Origin: Achromobacter sp. B7
Lineage (GTDB): Bacteria > Pseudomonadota > Gammaproteobacteria > Burkholderiales > Burkholderiaceae_B
Direction of reading: 5' to 3'
DNA length: 64,000 nucleotides
Assembly (NCBI RefSeq): GCF_003600685.1
Contig: NZ_CP032084.1
Span: 62,001-126,000 of the forward strand
A program made the position numbers and the translations under genes. This document shows, piece by piece, positions 10,208 through 18,558 of this stretch. Within the stretch, counting starts at the first letter, position 1. Every line of letters begins with the position of its first letter. A model generated the notes under the pieces. The model did no database searches, was not told the origin of the DNA, and saw nothing but the letters and a program-made list of their open reading frames with translations.

Positions 10208-10666
10208 TCAATGCAACAACCGCACGCCCTCTTCGTCCAGCAGCTCTTCCAGGACCAGGTTGTCGATCTCGGCTTCCTGGCTCCAGAGAACCATGAGGGC
10301 GATGATCTTGATCTTGGATAGCGGCACGGGCGTTTCGGGCGAAGCCAGGCCTCGGTCGATGACGATCTCACGCAGGGGCGCCGGCAGCACGCCGGCCGAT
10401 TCCAAGAAGGCGATGAAGCCGATGGATTCGGAGCCGAGCTGGCTGTATTCGTTGTCGGTGTAGATCCGGGTTCCGGTGTTGGGCGCCTGAGCGAGGTCGA
10501 CACATCGTTCGGTGGTCTCGGCAAGGCCATACAGCCAACCGAGCGCGTCGTCGATGTCTTCGTGCTCGAAACCGGCGGCGGCTAGCCGCTTTGCGAGCAC
10601 ATCGGCCGCAGGACAGGCTTGCGGCGTGTAGTAATTCTCGAACAGATAAACCAGGATATCGAACAT
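10208..10666 (-). CDS. smg: Smg protein (DUF494)
   Basis: A 152-residue acidic protein starting MFDILVYLFENYY, the hallmark opening of the Smg/DUF494 family. It continues with 'AGFEHEDIDDALGWLYGL' and ends in an acidic helix ('VLEELLDEEGVRLL'). Upstream in-frame codons lack family similarity, so the ATG at 10666 is used. The molecular function is not established. In many proteobacteria smg lies between dprA and topB; here gluQRS and an opposite-strand membrane gene separate it from topB, and no dprA is upstream within this window. Confidence 0.92.
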   Translation of the reverse strand: MFDILVYLFENYYTPQACPAADVLAKRLAAAGFEHEDIDDALGWLYGLAETTERCVDLAQAPNTGTRIYTDNEYSQLGSESIGFIAFLESAGVLPAPLREIVIDRGLASPETPVPLSKIKIIALMVLWSQEAEIDNLVLEELLDEEGVRLLH

Positions 10667-10860
10667 ATGGCGCAGTGTTGTGCCTGTTTGCACAGTCGGC
10701 CCGCATATCGGCAGACCAGCAAACATGAATTTTACTTTACGCTGATTTATTTAGCCGGGCAACCGGCGAAAAGGCGGAATGTTGTATGGCGTCACCCTGT
10801 CGTGGACGGCCCCCATTCTGCCCGTATTTGCTGCCAAAATGCGCGATTGTGCAAAAGAAA

Positions 10861-10890
10861 ACAGGGGCGGACACTCAGGTCCGCCCCTGT
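10861..10890. terminator. Bidirectional rho-independent terminator
   Basis: A perfect 12-bp stem (ACAGGGGCGGAC / GTCCGCCCCTGT) with a 6-nt loop. It has TTTTTT on the plus side and a T-rich TTTCTTTT on the minus side. It lies 38 bp past the stop of the TRAP permease gene, so it should end that minus-strand operon. The remaining 195 bp up to smg is moderately AT-rich and should hold the smg promoter. Confidence 0.9.
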
Positions 10891-10928
10891 TTTTTCTGCC
10901 TGGCCGGGTCGCCCCGGCAAGGCGGCGC

Positions 10929-12953
10929 TCAGGCTGCCTTGGCCGCGTTCTCCAGCTTCAGTCCGGCAAGCTGGCGGATGAAGACCGGAATGCAGATGGC
11001 CAGCCCGATCACGCCGCTGGTCACGCCCGGCACGATGGTCAGCAACGCGCCCAGCGTGCACAGCCACCGTTCCCAACTTTTCATGCCGACCAGCATGTAA
11101 CGCGAGAACGCCGCCGACAGCAGCACCAGGCCCACCATGCAGCCCACCAGCGTGACGAAGAAGTCGTACCAGGTAAAGCCCTGCACCGAAATCAGCAGCG
11201 ACGGCGAAAACACGAACACGAACGGCACGATCAGCTTGGTGATGCCCAGCCTGAATGCCGTGTTGCCGGTCTTGAACGGGTCACTGCCCGCCATGCCCGC
11301 CGCCGCGTAGGCCGCCAGCGCCACCGGTGGCGTAATGTCCGCCAGGATGCCGAAATAGAACACGAAGAAGTGCGCCGCAATCGGCTGCACGCCCAGTTGC
11401 ACCAGGGTGGGAGCGGCCACCGCCACCATGATCAGGTAGTTGGCCGTGGTGGGAATGCCGCAGCCCATCAGGATGCAGACGATGCCCGTCATGATCAACG
11501 CCGCCACCAAGGTCAGCGACTGCGTGTTCGCGATGGCTTCCGGAATCACCACCGAGGCCACGCCGGCGATGGACTGCGCCGCCGAGATCACGATGTACGA
11601 CACCTTGAAGCCCACGCCGGTCAGCGTCACCACACCGATCACGATACCCACCGTGCCGGCGGCGGCGCCCACGGCCAGCGCGTACTTGGCGCCGGTCTCG
11701 AAGGCTTCGTACAGGTCACGCCAACGCAAGCGCTGATACGGATTCAGCAGCCCCACCAGGATGCAGCCGGTGATGCCCGCGAACGCCGCCAGGTACGGTG
11801 TGCGGCCGCTGGCCAGCACGCCGATCAGCAGGAACAGCGGGATCAAGGTCGGCCAGCGCATCTTGATCGATTGCTTCAGCTTGGGCATTTCCTCGGCCGT
11901 CAGGCCGCGCAGCCCCTCGCGCTTGGCCTCGAAGTGCACCTGCATGAACAGGCCGAAGAAGTACAGGAAGGCCGGGAAAATGCCGGCGATGGCGATCTGC
12001 TGGTACGGGATGCCCAAAAATTCGATCATCAGGAACGCGGCCGCGCCCATGATGGGCGGCGTGATCTGCCCGCCCGTGCTGCTGGCGGCTTCGACCCCGG
12101 CCGCGAAGTGGCGCGGATAGCCCACGCGGATCATCGCGGGAATGGTCAGCGACCCCACCGTGACCGCGTTGGCCACCGATGATCCGGACAACATGCCGAA
12201 CATGGCCGAGCCAAACACCGACACCTTGGCCGGGCCGCCCGCATAGCGGCCGGCAATGGTCGAGGCCACGTCCAGGAATAACTGGCCCAGGCCGATGCGG
12301 GTAGCCAGCACGCCGAACAGCACGAAGTGAAACACGTAGGTCGCCACCACGCCCACCGCCACGCCGTACACGCCCTGGCTCGTCAGGTACATGTGGTTGA
12401 CGATCTGGGACCAGGTGTTGCCCGCGTGTTGCAGCAGCCCGGGGAAATACGGTCCGAACATGGCGTAGGCCATGAACACCAGGGCGATGATCGGCAGCGG
12501 CCAGCCCATGGCGCGGCGCGTGGCTTCCAGCAGGCCGATCAGCAGGATGGACCCCATGAACACGTCGATGGGCAGCGGATTGCCCACGCGGAACGCCAGG
12601 TCTTCGAAGATGTACGGGATGTACATGACCGACAGCGCCAGCGCCACGGCGATGATCCAGTCATACAGCGGGATGCCGCCGGGGGCGTACCAGGTGGACT
12701 TCGGCTCGCGCTGATAGTGCGACTTTGAAAAGCCGAACACCAGGAAAATCAGGCTGAGCACAAACGCCAGGTGCACGCCGCGATGCGTGGCCTCGCGCAG
12801 CAGGCCAAAGCCCGCGGTGTAGTAATGAAAGATCGAGAGCGTGACCAGCAGGCCCGAGACGATCCAGGTGGCGGTCTTGTCCAGTGGCCGGAAGCGGATT
12901 TCGGAATCGTACTTTTCCGCCAGTTGCTGGGTCTTTTCGTGGTCTATTTCCAT
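10929..12953 (-). CDS. TRAP transporter fused permease (TAXI type)
   Basis: A 674-residue polytopic inner-membrane protein. It matches the fused DctQ-DctM architecture: several N-terminal helices for the small subunit, then about twelve helices for the large subunit with Gly/Pro-rich loops such as GGQITPPIMGAAAF and 'ADITPPVALAAYAAAGMA'. The ATG at 12953 (MEIDHEKTQ) is selected because the longer frame adds only non-conserved Arg-rich residues. It works with the TAXI-type binding protein encoded 121 bp upstream to drive sodium- or proton-coupled uptake of an organic acid. The cargo is unknown; TAXI systems studied elsewhere carry glutamate-like or dicarboxylate ligands. Confidence 0.92.
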   Translation of the reverse strand: MEIDHEKTQQLAEKYDSEIRFRPLDKTATWIVSGLLVTLSIFHYYTAGFGLLREATHRGVHLAFVLSLIFLVFGFSKSHYQREPKSTWYAPGGIPLYDWIIAVALALSVMYIPYIFEDLAFRVGNPLPIDVFMGSILLIGLLEATRRAMGWPLPIIALVFMAYAMFGPYFPGLLQHAGNTWSQIVNHMYLTSQGVYGVAVGVVATYVFHFVLFGVLATRIGLGQLFLDVASTIAGRYAGGPAKVSVFGSAMFGMLSGSSVANAVTVGSLTIPAMIRVGYPRHFAAGVEAASSTGGQITPPIMGAAAFLMIEFLGIPYQQIAIAGIFPAFLYFFGLFMQVHFEAKREGLRGLTAEEMPKLKQSIKMRWPTLIPLFLLIGVLASGRTPYLAAFAGITGCILVGLLNPYQRLRWRDLYEAFETGAKYALAVGAAAGTVGIVIGVVTLTGVGFKVSYIVISAAQSIAGVASVVIPEAIANTQSLTLVAALIMTGIVCILMGCGIPTTANYLIMVAVAAPTLVQLGVQPIAAHFFVFYFGILADITPPVALAAYAAAGMAGSDPFKTGNTAFRLGITKLIVPFVFVFSPSLLISVQGFTWYDFFVTLVGCMVGLVLLSAAFSRYMLVGMKSWERWLCTLGALLTIVPGVTSGVIGLAICIPVFIRQLAGLKLENAAKAA

Positions 12954-12981
12954 CGACGTATTTCTCAGGTGAATCCGCAAA

Positions 12982-13004
12982 CAGGGCCGCACGAGGCGGC
13001 CCTG
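12982..13004 (-). terminator. Intercistronic hairpin between TRAP binding protein and permease
   Basis: A 9-bp stem (CAGGGCCGC / GCGGCCCTG) with loop ACGAG. On the minus strand it is followed only by TGTTTGCGG, so it is a weak terminator or an RNA-stabilising hairpin. Its position just after the binding-protein gene is where such elements allow more binding protein than permease to be made. Confidence 0.55.
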
Positions 13005-13074
13005 CGCAATGCCGGCGCAACACCGGGGGGTACCCGGCGCGCCGGCGTATCGCCGTCGCGAGTACGGCTTGGGC

Positions 13075-14037
13075 TTACTTCAACAAGCCGATTTCCTTGT
13101 AGAACTTCTCGGCGCCCGGGTGGAACGGGATGCCGGCGCCCTTGATGGCGTTTTCGCGCGTGATCAGCTTGCCCTTGGCGTGGCCGTTGTCCAGCGTCTT
13201 GCGCGTGGCGTCGCTGTACAGCGCCTTGGTGACGTCATACACGACCTGTTCCGGCAGCTTGGCCGACGTGACCATTTGCGCATTGACCGAAATGGTCTTG
13301 ACCTCGCCCACGTTCTGATACGTGTTGGCGGCGATGGTGTCGGGCGTGAAGAACTCCTGCTTGGCGCGCAGCGCGTCGATTTCCGGGCCGACCAGCGGCA
13401 CGATTTCGATGCCCGCGCCGCTGGAGGCCAGTTCGGCGATGGCGCCGGCCGGCGCACCGCCCACGAAGAAGAACGCGTCCAGCCCGCCGTCCTTGAGCTT
13501 GTCGCCCGCCTGGTTCGGCTTCAAGTATTCGGCCTTGATGTCCTTGTCGGTCATGCCGTAGGCGCCCAGGATCAGGCGCACGTCAACCAGCGTGCCCGAG
13601 CCCGGTTCGTCCATCGACACGCGCTTGCCCTTCAGGTCAGCCACGCTCTTGATGCCCGCGCCCTTGCGCGTCACCAGGTGGATGCTTTCGGGATACAGCG
13701 TGGCGATCAGGCGCAGGTCTTGCGCCTTGGGCTTGCCTTCGAACGTGCCCGTGCCGCTATAGGCCCAGAACGCCACGTCCGACTGCGTGAAGCCGGCTTC
13801 GAACGAGCCGCCCAGAATGCCGTTGATGTTGGCCACCGACCCGTTGGACGCCACGGCCGTGGCAACTAGCTTGCCCGGCTGCGACACGGCGTTGGCGATG
13901 ATGCCGCCGATGGGGTAGTACGTGCCGGCCGTGCCGCCCGTGCCGATGCGGAAGAACTGCTGGGCCTGTGCGGAACCCACGGCGCCGACGGCGGCAACCG
14001 CGACGGTCAGGGCGGTGATCCAGTGTTTGAGTTTCAT
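13075..14037 (-). CDS. TAXI family TRAP transporter solute-binding subunit
   Basis: A 320-residue periplasmic protein. The N-terminal 25 residues form a signal peptide (Lys-rich start, Ala/Val core, AQA cleavage). The mature chain begins FFRIGTGGTAGTYYPIGG, the defining TAXI-family opening. It continues with 'GKRVSMDEPGSGT' and a FFFVGGAPAGA stretch. It captures the substrate for the TRAP permease downstream. It is the first gene of the two-gene unit, with the promoter expected in the 288-bp gap shared with the divergent PLP-enzyme gene. Confidence 0.93.
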   Translation of the reverse strand: MKLKHWITALTVAVAAVGAVGSAQAQQFFRIGTGGTAGTYYPIGGIIANAVSQPGKLVATAVASNGSVANINGILGGSFEAGFTQSDVAFWAYSGTGTFEGKPKAQDLRLIATLYPESIHLVTRKGAGIKSVADLKGKRVSMDEPGSGTLVDVRLILGAYGMTDKDIKAEYLKPNQAGDKLKDGGLDAFFFVGGAPAGAIAELASSGAGIEIVPLVGPEIDALRAKQEFFTPDTIAANTYQNVGEVKTISVNAQMVTSAKLPEQVVYDVTKALYSDATRKTLDNGHAKGKLITRENAIKGAGIPFHPGAEKFYKEIGLLK

Positions 14038-14325
14038 GCGAGCTTCTCCGGTGTTGTCAGGTAGGGTTCTTGTGACGGAAATCGTCTTGTCATTCCTGTG
14101 GCGGACGGTTCAATGAAAGCGCCGTCCGGGCACAAAAATGGGCCTCCCCTTGGGGGCCGTTTTCATGTTGAAATTCTGGCATGCGGGGCATCCGTAGCCA
14201 ATGGTTACGGAGCTATCGTTTACCTGGGGGTGAATAAGCCTTGGGGTTATGGAAGGTCGTGCTTTAGTTATGGTGTCGCCGCTGGCGGTTACATCCCACG
14301 CGCTGTAGATCACGGAGTTACCTCG

Positions 14326-15465
14326 ATGTCCCAGGAAGTCATACGCGGCATAGCGCTGCCCCCGCCCGCGCAACCGGGCGACCCGTTGGCCCGCGTCGAC
14401 ACGCCCAGCCTGGTGCTGGACCTTGGCCCCTTCGAGGCCAACCTGCGCGCCATGCAGGCCTGGGCGGACCGCCACGAAGTCGCCCTGCGCCCGCACGCCA
14501 AGGCGCACAAATGTCCCGAGATCGCGCGGCGCCAGCTGGCACTGGGCGCGCGCGGCATCTGCTGCCAGAAGGTCAGCGAAGCGCTGCCTTTCGTGGCGGC
14601 CGGCATCCACGACATCCACATCAGTAACGAAGTCGTCGGGCCGGCCAAGCTGGCCCTGCTGGGCCAGCTGGCGCGCGTGGCCAAGCTGAGCGTCTGCGTG
14701 GATAACGCGAAAAACCTGGCGGACATTTCCCAAGCCATGGTGCAAGCCGGCGCCCAGATCGATGTGCTGGTCGAAGTGGACGTCGGACAAGGTCGTTGCG
14801 GCGTCTCGGACGACGCCCTGGTGCTGGCGCTGGCGCAACAGGCGCGCGATCTGCCGGGTGTGGACTTCGTGGGCCTTCAGGCCTATCACGGCTCGGTGCA
14901 GCACGCCCGTACGCGCGAAGAACGCGCGCGGATCTGCCGCAAGGCCGCGCGCATCGCCGCGTCTTACGCCCAGCTGCTGCGCGAAAGCGGCATCGCGTGC
15001 GACATCATCACCGGCGGCGGCACGGGCAGCGCGGAATTCGATGCGGCAAGCGGCGTCTACACCGAACTGCAAGCGGGCTCGTACGCGTTCATGGATGGCG
15101 ATTACGGCGCCAACGATTGGGACGGCGCGCTTACGTTCCAGAACAGCCTGTTCGTGCTGTCCACCGTCATGAGCGTGCCCGCGCCCGAGCGCGTCATCCT
15201 GGACGCGGGTCTGAAATCGACCACCGCCGAATGCGGCCCGCCAGCCGTCTTCGACGCGCCGGGCCTGACCTACGTCGCCATCAATGATGAACATGGCGTG
15301 GTGCGTGTCGCGCCCGGCGCCACCGCGCCAGCGCTGGGCGACGTGCTGCGCCTGGTGCCCTCGCACGTGGACCCTACATTCAATCTGCATGACGGCCTGG
15401 TCGTGGTGCGCGATGGCGTGGTGCAAGACATTTGGGAAATCGCCGCGCGCGGCTTTTCGCGCTGA
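14326..15465 (+). CDS. DSD1-type PLP enzyme, probably D-threo-3-hydroxyaspartate dehydratase
   Basis: A 379-residue fold-type III PLP enzyme. The RPHAKAHK stretch near residues 60-70 carries the Schiff-base lysine. A glycine-rich phosphate loop (TGGGTGSAEFD) is near 230, and a C-terminal SHVDPTFNLHD segment fits the divalent-metal site of the eukaryotic D-serine dehydratase/D-threonine aldolase family (HxC or HxD). Members in betaproteobacteria deaminate D-threo-3-hydroxyaspartate; D-threonine aldolase is the alternative. The ATG at 14326 follows a TTACCTCG sequence and begins the family-like N-terminus. The gene is divergent from the TRAP operon and convergent with an amino acid ABC importer (12 bp), so the neighbours may supply its substrate. 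Confidence 0.82.
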   Translation: MSQEVIRGIALPPPAQPGDPLARVDTPSLVLDLGPFEANLRAMQAWADRHEVALRPHAKAHKCPEIARRQLALGARGICCQKVSEALPFVAAGIHDIHISNEVVGPAKLALLGQLARVAKLSVCVDNAKNLADISQAMVQAGAQIDVLVEVDVGQGRCGVSDDALVLALAQQARDLPGVDFVGLQAYHGSVQHARTREERARICRKAARIAASYAQLLRESGIACDIITGGGTGSAEFDAASGVYTELQAGSYAFMDGDYGANDWDGALTFQNSLFVLSTVMSVPAPERVILDAGLKSTTAECGPPAVFDAPGLTYVAINDEHGVVRVAPGATAPALGDVLRLVPSHVDPTFNLHDGLVVVRDGVVQDIWEIAARGFSR

Positions 15466-15477
15466 TCGCGCTTCCCG

Positions 15478-16215
15478 TCACATCGCCAGGTTCGTCATCC
15501 CCAGGAATTGCCGCAGTTCGGGGGTGGCGGGCGATGCGAACAACTCCTCGGGCGGCCCGATCTCATGCACGCGGCCCTGGTGCATGAAGACGACGCGGTC
15601 GCAGACCTCGCGCGCAAAGCGCATCTCGTGCGTGACCATCAGCAGCGTCATGCCGTCGGCCGCCAGCTCGCGCACCACCGCCAGCACTTCATTGACCAGC
15701 TCCGGGTCCAGCGCCGATGTGATTTCGTCGCACAGCAGCGCCAGCGGCTGCATCGCCAACGCGCGCGCAATCGCCACGCGCTGTTGCTGACCGCCGGACA
15801 GTTCCTCGGGCCACGCATCGAACTTGTGCGCCAGCCCCACGCGCGTCAGCATGGCGCGCGCCATGTCGGCCGCGTCCGCTTCCGGCATGCGCTTGGCCAC
15901 CATGGGCGACAGCATCACGTTGCGCCCCACCGTCAGGTGCGGAAACAGGTTGAACTGCTGGAAGATCATGCCAACCTTGAGCCGCAGCGCGCGCAGCCGC
16001 AGCTCGTCGTCGCCCAACTGCGCGTCGGCCACCATGATGGCGCCGCCGTCAATCTGCTCCAACCCGTTCACGCAGCGCAGCAGCGTGCTCTTGCCCGAGC
16101 CGCTCTTGCCGATGATGGCGATGACCTCGCCGGGTTCAACGCGCAGCGTCACCCCCTTCAGGACTTCGTTGTCGCCGAATTTCTTGCGGACGTCTTCAAG
16201 GGCGATGAGGGGCAT
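15478..16215 (-). CDS. Polar amino acid ABC transporter ATPase
   Basis: A 245-residue GlnQ/HisP-type ATPase: Walker A GKSGSGKST (36-44), Q-loop FQQFNLFPHLTV near 86-97, signature LSGGQQQR (139-146), Walker B LLCDEITSALD (160-170) with the catalytic Glu, and an H-loop VTHEM. The 'QQFNLFPH' and 'TSALDPELV' strings are typical of polar amino acid importers. The gene overlaps the preceding permease by 20 bp. It is the last gene of the operon binding protein-permease-permease-ATPase. Confidence 0.94.
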   Translation of the reverse strand: MPLIALEDVRKKFGDNEVLKGVTLRVEPGEVIAIIGKSGSGKSTLLRCVNGLEQIDGGAIMVADAQLGDDELRLRALRLKVGMIFQQFNLFPHLTVGRNVMLSPMVAKRMPEADAADMARAMLTRVGLAHKFDAWPEELSGGQQQRVAIARALAMQPLALLCDEITSALDPELVNEVLAVVRELAADGMTLLMVTHEMRFAREVCDRVVFMHQGRVHEIGPPEELFASPATPELRQFLGMTNLAM

Positions 16216-16852
16216 GCAACTTCCTTTCCAGCCGGAGGCTAAGGCGCGACAGGGGCCAGCACAGCGCGAAGTAGATCAGCGCGGCGCAGGCGTAGACGGT
16301 GAAGGGACTGAACGTGGCGTTGGTGATCACCGTGCTGGCCTTGGACAGCTCGGTGAACCCGATGATGGAGGTCAGCGCCGTACTCTTGACGATCTGCACG
16401 GCGAAGCCGACGGTGGGCGCAATGGCGATGCGCAGCGCCTGCGGCAGCACCACGTAGCGCATCTGCTGCACGTAGCCCAGCGCCAGGCTGGCGGACGCTT
16501 CCCATTGGCCTTTTGGAATGGCTTCCACGCAGCCACGCCAGATCTCGGCCAGGAACGCGCCCGACCACAGCGTCAGCGCGGCGCCCGCTGCCAGCCAGGG
16601 CGGCACTTCCAGCCCCAGCAGCGACAGCCCGAAGAACGCCAGGAACAGCTGCATCAACAGCGGCGTGCCCTGGAACAGTTCGATATACGCCCAGCTGGCG
16701 CGGCGCATCAGCGCCACGCGCGACGTGCGCATCATCAGCGCCAGCATGCCCATCAGCGCGCCGCCCACGAACGCCACCAGCGACAGCACCACCGTCCAGC
16801 GCGCGGCCAGCAGCAGGTTGCGGACGATGTCCCACATTGAAAATTCAATCAT
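16196..16852 (-). CDS. Polar amino acid ABC permease, second
   Basis: A 218-residue HisM/GlnP-type permease with about five membrane helices and the 'ELFQGTPLLMQLF' and 'SLALGYVQQMRYVVLPQALRIAIAP' motifs that mark the polar amino acid family. Its ATG overlaps the stop of the first permease by four bases (ATGA) and its 3' end overlaps the ATPase start. It probably forms a heterodimer with the first permease. Confidence 0.93.
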   Translation of the reverse strand: MIEFSMWDIVRNLLLAARWTVVLSLVAFVGGALMGMLALMMRTSRVALMRRASWAYIELFQGTPLLMQLFLAFFGLSLLGLEVPPWLAAGAALTLWSGAFLAEIWRGCVEAIPKGQWEASASLALGYVQQMRYVVLPQALRIAIAPTVGFAVQIVKSTALTSIIGFTELSKASTVITNATFSPFTVYACAALIYFALCWPLSRLSLRLERKLHAPHRP

Positions 16853-17517
16853 CGCGCCGCCTTGCGAAACAGTCGCCAGCCCGCCAGGCGCAGCAACTGG
16901 CGCAGGACAATGGCCAGCACCAGGTAGATGCCGGTGGTGACCAGGTACACCTCAAACGCGCGGAAATTGCGCGACTGGATGAAGTTGGCGGCAAAGGTCA
17001 GGTCTTCGGCCGCAATCTGCGAGCACACCGCCGAGCCCAGCATCACTATCACGATCTGCGACGACAGCGCCGGCCAGATGCGTTTCAAGGCGGGCTTCAG
17101 CACCACGTGCCGGAACACCTGAAAGCGCGTCATCGCCAGGCTGGCGCCCGCCTCGTACTGCCCTTTGGGCGTGGCGTCGATGCCGGCGCGGATGATCTCG
17201 GCGCTGTAGGCGCCCAGGTTCAGCGCCATCGCCAGGCACGCCGCCTGCATCTCGCCCAGCTGCACGCCCAGCGATGGCAGGCCGAAGAACACGAAGAACA
17301 GCTGGATCAGGAACGGCGTGTTGCGTATCACCTCGACATAGGCGGCCACGGGCGCGCGCAGCCCGCGCGGCCCCTGCGTGCGGACCCAGGCGCAGGCGAT
17401 GCCCAGCGCCACGCCCGCCACCGCGCCGAAGGCGATCAGTTCCACCGTCACGCCGATGCCTTTCAACAGCACCGGCGTGTAGTCGAATACCGACGCGAAG
17501 TCGTATTGGTAAGCCAT
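16849..17517 (-). CDS. Polar amino acid ABC permease, first
   Basis: A 222-residue HisQ/GltJ-type permease. Family motifs are visible: 'VEVIRNTPFLIQLFF' in the centre and 'EAGASLAMTRFQVFRHVVLKPALKRIWPA' as the EAA loop. It starts 18 bp after the binding-protein stop and is coupled to the second permease by an ATGA overlap. Partner choice and gene order fit a glutamate, glutamine or aspartate-like importer; the specificity is set by the binding protein. Confidence 0.93.
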   Translation of the reverse strand: MAYQYDFASVFDYTPVLLKGIGVTVELIAFGAVAGVALGIACAWVRTQGPRGLRAPVAAYVEVIRNTPFLIQLFFVFFGLPSLGVQLGEMQAACLAMALNLGAYSAEIIRAGIDATPKGQYEAGASLAMTRFQVFRHVVLKPALKRIWPALSSQIVIVMLGSAVCSQIAAEDLTFAANFIQSRNFRAFEVYLVTTGIYLVLAIVLRQLLRLAGWRLFRKAAR

Positions 17518-17535
17518 GATGGCCGCCGTCGGAAC

Positions 17536-18318
17536 TTACAGGTCCTTGGGCAGCTCGGCCCCCAGCCACTTCTGCGATATCGCCGACAACGAGCCGTCAC
17601 GCTTGGCGGCGGCCAGAATGTCGTTGACCTTGGCGCGCAGCTTGGGCTCGTCCTTGTTCATGCCGATGTAGCACGGCGAATTCTTGATCAGGAATTTCGT
17701 CTCGGGCTTCTTGGCCGGCTTGCGCGCCAGGATGGCGGCCGCCACCACGTTGCCCGTGGCAATCATCGGCACCTGGCCCGACAGGAAGGCGGTGATGGTG
17801 CCGTTGTTGTCTTCATAGCGCTTCAGGGTGGCCGAGGCCGGTGCGATCTTCGACAGCTCGATGTCTTCCACCGCGCCACGCGTGACGCCGATGGTCTTGC
17901 CGGCCAGGTCCGCCGCCGACGACACCTTCAAATCCGCCGGGCCGAACACGCCATTGAAGAACGGCGCGTAAGCGTCGGAAAAGTCGATGGCTTTCTCGCG
18001 TTCCGCATTCTTGCCCAGGCTGGAGATCACCAGGTCCACCTTGCGGGTCTGCAAGTAAGGCACCCGGTTGGCGCTGGTGACGGGCACCAGTTCCAGCTTC
18101 ACGCCCAATTGCTTGGCGATCAGCGCGGCCGTATCGATGTCATAGCCCAGCGGCTTCATGTCGGCGCCCACCGAGCCGAACGGCGGGAAGTCCTGCGGCA
18201 CGGCGATCTTGATGGTGCCGGCTTTGACGATGTCATCCAACGTGTCGGCGTGCGTCAGCGGCGCGGCCAGCAGGCTGGCGGCGGTGCAAAGGGACAACAA
18301 CAGGGTTCTACGGTTCAT
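17536..18318 (-). CDS. Polar amino acid ABC transporter binding protein
   Basis: A 260-residue family 3 solute-binding protein. The N-terminus (MNRRTLLLSLCTAASLLA) is a signal peptide with cleavage after THA near residue 24. The mature part has 'KIAVPQDFPPFG', 'LGYDIDTAALIAKQLGV' and 'RVPYLQTRKVDLVISSL', the usual lysine/arginine/glutamine-binding fold motifs. A single Cys near the C-terminal third is not a lipobox. It is first in the operon; the ATG at 18318 is chosen for its signal peptide. The 240-bp stretch upstream, up to the LysR stop, holds no convincing gene. Given the neighbouring hydroxyaspartate-type dehydratase, an acidic amino acid is a reasonable guess for the ligand. Confidence 0.92.
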   Translation of the reverse strand: MNRRTLLLSLCTAASLLAAPLTHADTLDDIVKAGTIKIAVPQDFPPFGSVGADMKPLGYDIDTAALIAKQLGVKLELVPVTSANRVPYLQTRKVDLVISSLGKNAEREKAIDFSDAYAPFFNGVFGPADLKVSSAADLAGKTIGVTRGAVEDIELSKIAPASATLKRYEDNNGTITAFLSGQVPMIATGNVVAAAILARKPAKKPETKFLIKNSPCYIGMNKDEPKLRAKVNDILAAAKRDGSLSAISQKWLGAELPKDL

Positions 18319-18558
18319 GAGGAACTCTCCAGGGCGCGCGTCGCCCGGGACGGGTCGACGCGTTGCACACCGATTCGGTATACAAAGCTGGAAAAGCAAG
18401 TTCCGTGCCATTGCGCATGGCGCGCGGTGGCGCTGTGGATGCGTTGCTCGGCCGCCGCGCGCCGCCCCGTTTTGGTGCGGCGGGTGCGCCGGCGGCGAGC
18501 GCGTTTCGCACCGCTTTGGCTCGCCCGGCAAGCGCGGCATGGGCGGCATGCGCGGGTT

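Noticed and set aside
14131..14166. Hairpin with GGGCC arms before the PLP-enzyme gene, considered as a terminator
   Set aside because: It lies between divergent genes, where no transcript should end; the stem needs a T-G pair. Possibly regulatory, but not supportable.
18319..18558. Possible small gene in the 240-bp gap before the amino acid binding-protein gene
   Set aside because: Open frames there are Arg/Ala-rich shadows without a ribosome-binding site; probably only the promoter.
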